DNA from: Polytrichum commune
Lineage: Eukaryota > Streptophyta > Polytrichopsida > Polytrichales > Polytrichaceae
Assembly: GCA_950295325.1 (NCBI GenBank)
Contig: OX485805.1
Location: 21,375,501 to 21,439,500 of the forward strand
Reading direction: 5' to 3'
Length of the DNA stretch: 64,000 nt
The position numbers and the translations under genes are program-made. Below the pieces are notes generated by a model. It was not told the DNA's origin and did no database searches. It saw nothing but the letters and a program-made list of their open reading frames with translations. This document shows positions 43,455 to 54,123 of this stretch, in pieces. The first letter of the stretch is position 1. The number at the start of each line of letters is the position of its first letter.

Positions 43455-46156
43455 ACCGTTCACAGCGCTGCCAACATTTCATTGGCTGCCAACGGTCGGT
43501 TTTAGAAATCCACCCTGTGGATATACCACGTACCCTATGTTCGAGTGTTGGTCACTCTATAAGGTTTCCTTTAAAAATTTGTAGGAAATCATAAACATGC
43601 TGGAGAATTTTGATTTTTTCATAGTTGCTCTTGCACCAGCTTTGCGGAGCACTCAAAATTTATATAAAAAAAAATAGTTTCAGCATCCCAACTAGGCACA
43701 TCTGAAATTTGGACGGAAATAGCCACCCCTACCTTATATACATATTTCTTAGGCAGCCGATTTAGAAGCGAAATGCGGTACTTGGTTGTCAAATATTGGA
43801 ACGTAGTGATGTGGTCGAGATTGCACACTTGTGTGGTTTGGAAGCCCGGAATCAGTGGAAGGAAACTTTAACTTAACTTATTTATGATGGCCTCCATCAC
43901 GCGAGAAGCCTGAAGTACTTGCTTCTTACTTACAAAACTTGGCCGTGATGATGATGATGATGTTCTCTGTATGTAACAGTTGAGCATTTTTTTGGTTGCC
44001 AGTACAAAGGAAAGGTGAGCCTCACCTAATTTATTGGTGCCCGGACCCAAAGTCCTCAAATTTCCTCGCGGTAATATTAATTTCCCCCTTTAATTTGCAA
44101 GTTCCGTGAGTTGATCTTCATTGAAACTCCGTCATTCTCTGGGGCCGATCGATTACGGTCAAATTGATGCTTCCCATCGCAGGGGGACTTGACTCGAACG
44201 GACTTAATTTCAAGGTGATGGTTGGTTATATGGTTGGAGTTCCTCCATGGGCTTGTAAGGATGGGTTTACCGTAGAGGTGTCTCTAGTCTCACCAAAATA
44301 ACACATGGCGGTTTCCCCTCCGACTGTGCCACGTGTCATTTGCACATTGGTTGAGACCCGTCCGAATTGCATGTGGATATTGCAATATGGAACTAGTGAA
44401 GATGTGTGTGTGTGTGTGTGAGAGAGAGAGTTGTCCTCTTTGGTACACTAGCTAGGATCCAAAGCCAAAGAAACTTCAATATCAAACAAACTTATTGGTC
44501 AAGAGTAACGTTTTGAACCCAAGGAGTTTACACTAGGGTCTTTGAAACTATTAAGTGGCGATAACGTGGAACCAATTTCCCACCAAATCCCGGCAGTTCC
44601 CCCACTCAAGAGGATACTTAGGGGGGGAAAAAAAACCAATCTTCAATTTGAGTCCAATTGGGTCTAGTAGGATCTTAAGGACCAATACCTTGGTAGCCCT
44701 TCGTCCACTCCTTAAACTAGATTTTTATTTTGTTCTTATTTCAAGATCCAAATTGGGCTAGTAGGATCCTAGGGATCACCTCAACAATGGGGGTTTCCCT
44801 ATTGTGCAACCGGACAACCTTCCAAAGGTGGTAACCCCCCCCCCCCCTTTTTAATAAAAAAAAAACATGTGTGTGGCCAAATTTGGTTGAATAGACATTT
44901 AGAAGTTAAGGGGTGTTGTGGACCCAAGTTTCTTGCACTCAAATCCCAAAGAACGTGGCTTACTTATTCATGTCACTAAAGTTCACATTTGATACTTTCG
45001 GGATCACGTGCACCCTACCACTACTACATGGACTTTGGTAAAGACTATGGACCACACCATCAAGTTTGAATGAGAAATCCTCTCGAGTATTAGATTCATC
45101 TCATTAACATCCAACACACCTTACTCTCATAAACCGTGAATGTTAATTTTAAGTACATTTACAGGGAAAAACTCAGAGCAAGGCATAAGTCCGAATAGTA
45201 AGTGACACTAAATACCCAAAACGGTTTTCCTTCAGTAGATAAGTTCACCATAAACGAAGATGGTAGGTTCTAGATCCACACGACCGTCCAGTGGAAGAGA
45301 GCCAGTGATAAGAGCACACGACCGTGAAATCGTCTCTCCACTTGACGAAAAACCTAGCCAAGTGGTCAAACGCCTCCTTTGTTGGCTCTGTCTGTAGGAC
45401 AGAGACTATGCATCAACTTCTTCGTTTCAAGAGCAAATTTCCTAACCACTTTGTGTTCACACTTGGACGTTACTTGTTCTTGTTATTTTCGGTCCACTTT
45501 ATTTAATGTGGATGTTAACTATAGTATATATATATATAAGTGCTCCCTAAAACGCATTGAAAGAAATCTAGTTCACTATAGTTATTTCGGTAGTTCTTGA
45601 TTACTTATTTTAAAAATTTCGGGTGATAAATGAGTAGCTTCAATCCTTGACCCGTATTTGAGAAGAAGGTGTACAAAATCCAAGAAAGGTTTGGTATAGT
45701 GAATAGCCATGAATTGGCATGAGCAAAGTGGACAACTACAATTGTATTCTTTCATAATAAAGAACAGAGCCTCACGGTTCTACCGTTTTCTTGTTCCCAA
45801 AAGCAAAAAGACAGAGGAAAATGAAAAAGGAAGCATGCTCAGAAGTTGCGGAAAAGGACACTTAAGTATAGGTGTTGGTTTGTAGCGTGCATTATAAGTT
45901 AGGTGAGTGAGCAAGGGAGGTGAGGATTTTGGTGTGGTCGGTGACATGTACGTGCTTGCAGATGCCGTTTCTCCGTCACTCGACAATGGCATCGTGTACT
46001 CTCGATGTGGTCACCATGGCGGCATTGTCCTTGGAATTCGATCCACTAAGTTAGTACTTGTTGGTGGGAAACCAAAATCACCTTTTCGGATTCTAATCGC
46101 TCTTAAGATCTTGGTTTATCCCTTCATAACATACTAAGAGCATATTTAAGTAGCCA
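43455..46156. other. Unassigned DNA
   Basis: Poly-C followed by T and A runs lies at about 44,827-44,865, and a GT/GA run at about 44,405-44,429. No gene or bounded repeat is supported. Confidence 0.5.
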
Positions 46157-46570
46157 AGGTATGCGGGTGTTGTTGGGTTACTTTTAAAAAAAAAAAAAAT
46201 TGTCATTATTTGACACCTATATTTGAATGGTGTGTGGTTTCGGTGGAACCAAAGAACAACCACCATATAGACACGTGTTTAGAAGAGATCGGACTGTGCT
46301 TTTAACATTTATTAACATTTCGTACTCATTAGTGAAAAGAATTGGGAGGACATGTGTGAGGAATCAATAAACATGCACTTCCAATAACCATGTCTAAATT
46401 ACGGGAGGCTTGATATTCAACATAATGTTTTTGTTTTGTTTTGTTTTTTGTTTTGTTAATGCTTCATTGTAGATTTGCTATTGCAACACACGTTTTGTTG
46501 TGTGGATCGAATTGGTAGAAGTTGGAGAACTTGAACCATGAAATAGAGAACACCAATATATGTCATAGTG
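46157..46570. mobile_element. MITE (subfamily A), copy with worn right end
   Basis: The left end AGGTATGCGGGTGTTGTTGG and then GTTACTTTT matches the subfamily A terminus. The interior (GACACCTATATTTGAATGGT, AATAAACATGCACTTCCAAT, GGTAGAAGTTGGAGAACTTG) matches 24,659-25,010 block by block. The right end is degraded near AACACCAATATATG. It is non-coding. Confidence 0.6.
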
Positions 46571-46740
46571 ATATGTGCAATCGGGTTGCCTTTGCGAGTC
46601 TCTTAACCTGTGCATGTTATCTTGGGTCAAAATTAGATCAAAGAACTTATTGTTGTCGTAATAAATATTCAAAATAATGTGGATCATCGATAAATTATTG
46701 TGGGGCAACCTATTGCACATATCAGTGTACACCAATTATG

Positions 46741-46741
<1 letters not shown>

Positions 46742-46778
<37 letters not shown>
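46742..46778. repeat. (TA)n microsatellite
   Basis: About 18 uninterrupted TA units. Confidence 0.95.
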
Positions 46779-46780
<2 letters not shown>

Positions 46781-48547
46781 GGCACATGTGATATGACACC
46801 CTAGGTGATCCTATCCACGATCTCCTTCTCATAAGTGGAAAGTCTTTCTAGATGCCCATTTCTTCAATTTTATAACTATATTGTAACCTACAATGTGGAC
46901 CTATAATTGATGTTGGATATTATGGCATGCCAAGTAGTGTGTGACCACAATATTATCCCCAATGTTTCTAGTGTGGAAAAAAACTCCATAATATTATAAA
47001 GCAGCTAGATGATGGTCTCTATCTAAAGAAAGCCCACTACAATTAAAAACTAAGATGAATCATAGATGCTTGTTGAAAACTTTACATTACATAACTTGAG
47101 TGCTCCCCGTAAATGGGGAGTCCTGAAATCAAAGGAGAACCATGCTCGCCTGATATGCAACCAAGGAGCTAAGTTATGATATGTCAATAGAGTGCTCATT
47201 GGACATAATAGTTATTATAAATAGTGTAGTTATGTGTGTTTATGAAAGTGAGATTATGATGACATCTTGATGATTATTAACGTTCTCAAGGCTCCAACTA
47301 GAATGTGTCAGCTCTAATTGAACTGAGAAGCAATAGCATGATTTAGTGATTCAATTTGCACATTTGGAAACTTGGCTAGATATGCCGCAATAACTAACCA
47401 CCAAATGCACCCTACTATGTGATGATATCTATATATTATGTATAATAGAAATGTGAGGGTCCATAAAAGAGTGTTTTGGTACCCAAGTTTCTTGAAGCAA
47501 GCCCTCAATGTGAACCCACCCCAAGTTATAGCTGCTAGGAACATGGTTATTTTCAACACAAAGCAAAATAACCCGATTTATGACGCCCATGTCAGAAGGG
47601 GCATGTTGTCAAGGACCACGGTTTATACCATTTTGACCACCATCCATGAAACGCAATTGCGCTTCCCATTGACAAAAAAAAATGTTCCTCATGAGATGGC
47701 CGTTTCGACAATGTGTCATTTGAGTCATTTTGATTTGTGCTGAAAAGAACCACATATTTTGAAGGTGAGGGCTTGATATTTACAACATTATACCATTTTA
47801 TGTTGACAATGGTTACAACAACAACTTAGTTCACCAATGTTGTTGTTGTTGGTGGTGACCCTATAGAACTAGAGTAACCATATATTTTAAAATGGTCCTG
47901 AAAAGAGGTGAAATGAAAAAAATGACTTGACAATTATTATGATATGTAGCCAAATTTTATGAAAGTATTCACCAAATTGTGGTCATATTGTCTATTATTA
48001 CACGTATAATAGCATTATACTTGCTAGAAGGAAAATAAAAGGAAAAATAAGCACTGGAGTCTACTTCAGTTGGAGAGAGGAGATTATTGCATATGATCTT
48101 ACCTTACTTTCTTCATCAAACACACATTGAATAAGGACGTAGGTCAAAGGTTGTGACCCAATTAATAATATATCAAGATTAGTTAAAAAATGTAGTTTAA
48201 TGGAACACATTTGATGAGAATTAACAAAACCATACATGCTTATTTATTTATTTTAATATGAATGACGAGAGGTAGACTTGCGAGTGATGATATTTCTCAC
48301 TATTTGTGTTGGAATGTCCACTGTATAACTTCATTAGAGATGTGGGTTCTTTCATATATGAGAATGTTGTACTCAATTCTCAAGTCTTTTCTTCCAGTTC
48401 GACCATCAAATCAATATTAACCTCTATCTCATGAAGACTATTATACTCCACTCCTCTACAAAATTTGCCTTTTTGATATCATCTTCATATATTTTTAGTC
48501 CCACAAGCTTTTTTGGCTTCCCTGACTATGGAATAATTCATTTCATT
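46779..48547. other. Unassigned AT-rich DNA
   Basis: Overlapping opposite-strand frames at 47,314-47,743 (81 and 101 codons) carry no known domain. No bounded repeat is seen. Confidence 0.5.
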
Positions 48548-48922
48548 GTAAAGTAGATGTGCCTAATTCAGTTACATCTCTTACTTGGACACAACAATTA
48601 CATGTATTTGAGTGATATGTGGTTAAGTGTGGCTCCCAAGAATGGATACTAAAAAGACTTGTGTTTATATTGAAATTAGACTATGTGCTCAAAATATGAT
48701 AACCATTCTAGACTTAGTAGTGAACATAATTAGAATGACCATTAAAATCCTTATTTTGGTATCGAAGAAGATGTTCATATAAGCTCCACAAAATTATGAG
48801 AAAAGCTGCTACAGCCTCAATTTGGATTCAGTAAACATCACATACTAAAAATTGAGCGTTTCATATCTGAGTAGAAGTGAGCTAGTTGGAAAATGTAAGT
48901 GTTTTAGACCCATCTACCACGT
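48548..48922 (+). mobile_element. Dispersed AGGTA-ended element (subfamily B), plus copy
   Basis: It starts after a TA with AAGTAGATGTGCCTAATTCA and ends TTTTAGACCCATCTACC. The interior carries GTGATATGTGGTTAAGTGTG, ATGTGCTCAAAATATGATAA, CAGCCTCAATTTGGATTC and CGTTTCATATCTGAGTAG in the family order. It is non-coding. Confidence 0.6.
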
Positions 48923-49532
48923 CATTTCGGTCCTTAGAACAAAATTCTCGGTCCAAAAGGTCGAGGTCTGTATAAAGAGAGATGGAAGACAAATTATATA
49001 CCAAATTAGTGCAGTGCTATGAGGTGACTCAAAGGGTGTCAAATCGCACTTTCTTCGCTATTATCCTGAAATGATCACAAAGCATGGGTGTTCTATTTAT
49101 TTATGACTGTCCTTAAATTCAAATGGGAGGTCCTGTCACAATGTCACATCGGTCCTCTTAGTAGTCAGCAAACATTATGTGCACTTGTGTTTGCTACGGG
49201 GAATGTTACCATATGAGCAGTGACTTGTGAGCGGTGAGAGCAAAAAAAACCACATGGGTATAAGGGCACTTATGTCTTTTAACTATGGTACTGGCAGACA
49301 TTTTGGGAATGCATAGTACTAATAATGAGCCCAAATACTCATTATTGGTAGGATGTTAGAACTGACAAATGAATGGGACACATTGATGTAGGGAACAAAT
49401 TGTGACATACGCAAAGAATGAGATAGATGGTGGAAACCCGCATATATTAGTGTGTCCACCAATTGTGGTTAATGCAAAACCAAAAACTGAAACATCACAC
49501 ATATATTATGATAGAAATGCTATGAACATCCT
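48923..49532. other. Unassigned DNA
   Basis: This is possible 3' flank of the minus-strand gene model that ends at 49,533. Nothing else is recognised. Confidence 0.5.
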
Positions 49533-50517
49533 CTATGTGGAATATTGCGTTGAAGCATTATGACTATCCATATCCTTTTTTGTTTCCCCACCCGCCTCAG
49601 TACCTCTTTTCACATCATAACACTCAATTGCTATGTCATCTACAAATGGATGGCGATGAAGAGGTCTAGACCTACGTTGAGGTTTAGGTGTAGATGTCAC
49701 CGCCATAACCTTGGCTACACTTTTAGCATATGTAGGAATCCCTTCCATCCTAGGAGGAGACTTGATGGACATCAACATTCTGCAAACACGGTACCTAACA
49801 ATTAGGTATCACATCAAACAAAAAAATATATAGTGTATGCAATAAATACTATAGGGAAGCCTTACATCACATCACAAACTTACTTATTAATACGAGAGCA
49901 CTTAGCCACCTTCCAAAGAGGTGCATCGTCCTTAGCAAGAGAATGTGGATGGCCCCACCTGCAAAACGGAGGGGGAGCACGAGGTGCATCACACAATGGA
50001 GTGACAACAATGTCATACATTGCAAAATCTCCCTCACATGCTATGAGGTGACGATTGGTCGGTCTGTAAGCGTGAATGGGCGCACCTAGAAAGTCTAGAG
50101 CGTTTCTATGCCTTTCGTAGAAGTGCAAGGCAATCTTCTTCCCAAATGACGTCCTATTCGAATTCATCCTCCTATAATTTGGGTTCTCATTGGCCTCCTA
50201 AATGTATCATGGTGGGCCCTCGTCCCGCCCTTGGCTATAGCCACGGAGCATAGATTTTATGGAACATGGAGGCCATGCAAGCAAAAGAAGTAGTGGTGAA
50301 AGAAAAGGAAGTGGTGGCCAAAGCCATAAAGGCCAATGTTAGCATAGACATTGTACATAAGTAGGCTTAGTTTGGGTCAGATTGTCCAATAATGGTTTTG
50401 CGGCGCTAGTAGGCTACTTAATTTCGCTGACCATACTTTGTGTTTTCTATTTCCGTCTGTTTGAATATCTCCTTTCTCCAATATTGTCTCCGGTTTTGGT
50501 TGTCCTACCGAAACCAT
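49533..50517 (-). CDS. Uncharacterised three-exon gene model (213 aa)
   Basis: Minus-strand exons are 50,517-50,437, 50,197-49,884 and 49,779-49,533 (TAG included). The junctions keep phase: CACAAA/GTATGG to CATTTAG/GAGGCC at phase 0, then ATTAATAA/GTAAGT to TTTGCAG/AATG completing a Lys codon. Introns are 239 and 104 bp. The central exon is open and protein-like, with YERHRNALDFLGAPIHAYRP, HLIACEGDFAMYDIVVTPLC and PFCRWGHPHSLAKDD. It is rich in His, Trp, Cys and Arg, suggestive of a compact domain. The C-terminus has a basic patch (KPQRRSRPLHRHP) and a polar end. No signal peptide or membrane segment is visible. I do not recognise the family. It could be a lineage-specific host gene or an accessory frame of a transposon. 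The first exon is the least certain part. Confidence 0.5.
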
Positions 50518-50929
50518 CTTAAATTGGGTTCTTATTTGTGTGGTGCCATTTATTTGTGCTTGTATTAATGTAATCACCAATCTTAAATGTGCACATGTTT
50601 GTGTTTCACACGCAAGTGCCCAATAATCCACGCATATTTCTAGAATATTCCAAAATCCACTCATATTTCTAGAAACAATAGCAAGTCTCAATGTTAGTAC
50701 AACCTACGTTACATAAACAAGTGCTAAATAATGTTGTAGATCAACAACTTGTGAGGTGTTATAGTTTGGTATAAGTAATTTGAGTGTGTGAAAGCAACCG
50801 ACAAGGGGCGCCTAAAGAGGTTAGCTAAAACAATTAGTGACTTTTACACCTGCATTCTTCAATCAAATTAGATGCGAACTACCACTAACTGCCACCAACA
50901 TAAACCATAATGACGAGAGATAATGCTCA
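50518..50929. other. Unassigned DNA upstream of the 213-aa model
   Basis: This would contain the promoter of the minus-strand model if it is real. No TATA-like or other element is distinctive enough to call. Confidence 0.4.
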
Positions 50930-51870
50930 TTTGGTAAGATGACTTCATAGAAGTGTAAACTCAATTTCATGAAGGTTCCAAGCTAGTTCATGAACCTTCC
51001 AACTAATGTTACCAAAGTGCTCTACCAATTTCACGAACCTTCTAAATTAGTTCATGATTCTTCTAAACTGACTTCGCATAATGGCACACCTCAATTTCAT
51101 GATAGTAAACCTTTACCTCTAGCAACTTCATGAATCTTCCAAACCAATTTCAGAAATTGTTTTGCACTTATGTGGTTTTCATATTCTCAACTTCTCAACT
51201 TCTTGCATCCTTGTTTTGCATTCTTTGCCTTCTCGTTGTTCATTGGTTCCTCTTTGTTCTATGTTTACCTGGAAGCCTCTATCCTTTATGTCAATTTTTC
51301 TTTGGTCTTTCATTATAGTATTCAAAGCCAGAAGCAAGCAGTGCCGGTTCTTCTATGGTCTTCGATTAGTATACATCGGAGCAAGCAACACAAACCCAAT
51401 GTAGTTGGAGTGCGCAATCTCATGGATTTGGAAGTATAGTGTGGTTGTGGATTTCATTGTAGGAAGAATTGTGTTGGCCGTGCAAAGGACATAATGTGTT
51501 TGGAGTGCATTGTCCACATATGGTTCTTGGTGAGAGCCTCCAAACATTGTCTTCTTACTAGGTTTGACACTAGAATCAATTTGGAGCTAGTCGTGGGGAG
51601 CGATTGGGAGAATCTTATACGTGTTTGACCGTTCTTTGCGAAATAAAGTTATATAGTTCATGAAATCAATTTTGTGAAGTTGTGAATATAAGTATCAAAT
51701 CATGAAATTGTTCACAACATGTAGTGAAATTGGTTGAAAGTTCAAGTTAAATTGGTTGCCTATACAGTGAACTTGGTTCATGATTCCAATGAAATTAGTA
51801 GAACCTATTGCTAAATTGGCTTGTAAATCATGAAATAGAGTATGCGCTTTCGTGAATTCATCTTACCAAA
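50930..51870. mobile_element. TIR element of about 0.94 kb with many subterminal repeats
   Basis: Both ends carry TTTGGTAAGATGA (50,930-50,942 and, inverted, 51,858-51,870), followed by a TTCA. Inside each end, variants of TTCATGAACCTTC and AATTTCATGA recur many times: 50,953-51,150 on the left and, mostly inverted, 51,655-51,850 on the right. Dense subterminal motifs are typical of hAT and CACTA-type elements. The middle (51,130-51,440) is open in all three plus frames, but the readings are low-complexity and hydrophobic and are not called. No clear target duplication was found. Confidence 0.5.
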
Positions 51871-52219
51871 GCAGTATGCATGTAGATAACTAATTTACAT
51901 GATCCTTAACGGAGCAATCGTGAATCACGTCTAAGTTGCAATTTTAGTTTGGTATGAGATGGGTGTTTAGAAGCATCCAACAAAGGCAACACCTAGCGGA
52001 GTTGGTTGTTGGAGCAAATTTTGTATTATATGCCTGCAATATTGGATGCTTTCCAAGTGAAGGATGCCTATTAGTACCATCAAGCTACAAATTTCAATTG
52101 ATGCTTCATCTTGTGATGGGTGTGTTGGTGGACTAAATAAATTGAATAAAAAATTTCCATATAGCTTGGTTGGTATTTCAGCAATTGGATCCGATTTGGA
52201 TTCATCAATTTCTATTTTG

Positions 52220-52966
52220 AAGAGACTTTTTTAATTTGGTCAAGAACCTAACTTTGGGCAATCGACTAAAAACTTGGGTCCATTTTTATCTCAAGCTTGG
52301 GTGGTTGGTGTGTTAAGATGGAGGGAAAATGATGATGTTGGAGGCACAAATCATTCCATGCATCACGGACAAATTTTTGATTGGGAGGACACACTAAAAG
52401 AATGCAAGATGATGGGAGCTATGTATGTGCAAGCAATTGTGGATAGCTTGAACAAAAGGTTTCTTGATTTACATGCTTTCAATGCATCAAAACTTTCCAA
52501 AGCATTATCCAAGTGACGAAGAAGTTCGTATAATTATGTTAGAGCAATGAATGAAGAGATTGATCATAAAATTTGGATTGATGACTGTTGAAAGCATTGC
52601 AATTAGAGCCGAGTTGCTTAAGTTTCTAGAAACTTTGAGGCATGAATGTGAAAACAAATCATTATACGAGGCATGACAATTTTGTGGGGGCATCAACGAG
52701 TGGTATGCCAATTGGCCACATCTCATAAAACTTTGGCAAAAAATACTTGTCATTCTTTCAAGTATTGCAATTTGTGCAAGACAAAATTCAAAACTATATG
52801 CTATCAAGAGCCACTTGCAAGCTTCATTAAAGTTGGACATTTTGGAGCCTTGATGCGAGTATCATTATGTAGGATAGAGGTGGAAAATATGGATTGGAGG
52901 CCAATATTTGAATTATGGTGCAACATGAAGAATCAAAGAGTTCTTAGTTTGGACTTCATATTGTAA
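52220..52966 (+). pseudogene. hAT-superfamily transposase relic (C-terminal part)
   Basis: Plus-strand frames, broken by stops and shifts, read IFDWEDTLKECKMMGAMYVQ, VDSLNKRFLDLHAFNASK, HYPSDEEVRIIML, ETLRHECENK, EWYANWPHLIKLWQKILVI and finally ALMRVSLCRIEVENMDW. The last parts correspond to the hAT dimerisation region, where a small patch of Ala/Cys/Arg precedes the conserved LIKSHLRASLKLETL-type helix. At least three frameshifts and several stops are present, so it is inactive. An upstream piece at 51,954-52,136 may belong to it. It sits directly downstream of the 50.9-51.9 kb inverted-repeat element. Confidence 0.65.
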
Positions 52967-54123
52967 ATTCAAACTTCTCTACATTTAATTTTGAAAGAAT
53001 ATGATTTGATCTTCAATTTTGTGTGAAAGATTAATATTTTCTCAACCCTTCATTTGAAAGGTAGTTTTTTATATTGTCCATCACATTAAAAGGCAAAAAC
53101 AAAAGTAACGCATCAAATGAAATGAAGGTGGACCCGTCAAAAAGGAGCAGTGGTGGAGATTCTGAATACAAACTCATGTTTGGGAACCATGAAAGGTTGT
53201 GTCACTCACTTCTACATTATCATTAAAACAGCAAGTGATCTCACGGATCTTAATCATCAATATGAATGTCTTTTTGTAACTCAGATAAAAGTGGTATGTT
53301 GTCAACTAAGTTTGCTCATAAAAATCAGGATACAACACACTTGTTATCTGTTTGATGATTCAGTTATCCTGCCAAACTTGATTCTAGGTAAATCATATGC
53401 ACCAAAACCTTTTGCTGAAAAGGGGTAGCTTGGTTGGAGTATGTATGGACGATCACAACCTCCAACTTTATGATCTTTTGAGAAGCTGGTGTGCACACAT
53501 TGTTTATTTGCAAACTGAACCTAGTCACTAAGAAAAATGATCTTTCATCAATTCAAACTAAACTGTTCATGACAACCTGACTATGACACATATATTTCTA
53601 TCCTTCACAAATTTTCATGTATAGCACATGCTGATGGTGTCGAACCCTTTACCAACAAACCAAAAAACAAATCTTTGCAGTTACATGCACACAAATACTT
53701 GTTTACCAGAAATATCCATAGCTTGTACCTTCCCAAAAACAGAACTAGGAATTTCTTAGTTTTTAAGATGGGGTGACTCCTAAAATTGGACTCATCGCAA
53801 ACCTTCACCAAAAGTATAATAATAATACAAACAAATAAGAAAATTTCAACTCTTGCTGCGTTGAGACCCAGCAGATCCTAAATAAGCACCATCACTGGTT
53901 TCCAAAAATTGGATATCCCATACCATATTTTCCAGATTACAAGCAATCCCGAGCTTTGTTTACTGATAGATGACACCTCCATGTACAATCACAGGTGCTT
54001 TGTGTGAATAGCAAACTAAGTTATTTCTTTCTGTACATGTACCACTGAAGTTTGCTTGCCTGCCACAGCTACTTGAAAATTGAAGAGAAGCCCAAGGATC
54101 TCTAAAATGTGCAATACAGCACA
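52967..54123. other. Unassigned DNA, including likely SDH5 3' flank
   Basis: The part next to 54,123 should hold the 3' untranslated region of the minus-strand SDH5 gene. No distinct poly-A signal is called. Short plus-strand frames at 53,150-53,428 lack motifs. Confidence 0.5.

Noticed and set aside
47314-47743. Opposing frames of 81 and 101 codons
   Set aside because: They overlap on opposite strands, with no motif and no splice support.
51130-51439. Three overlapping hydrophobic frames as a membrane protein
   Set aside because: All three forward frames are open at once because of T-rich composition inside an inverted-repeat element. No start or splice evidence.
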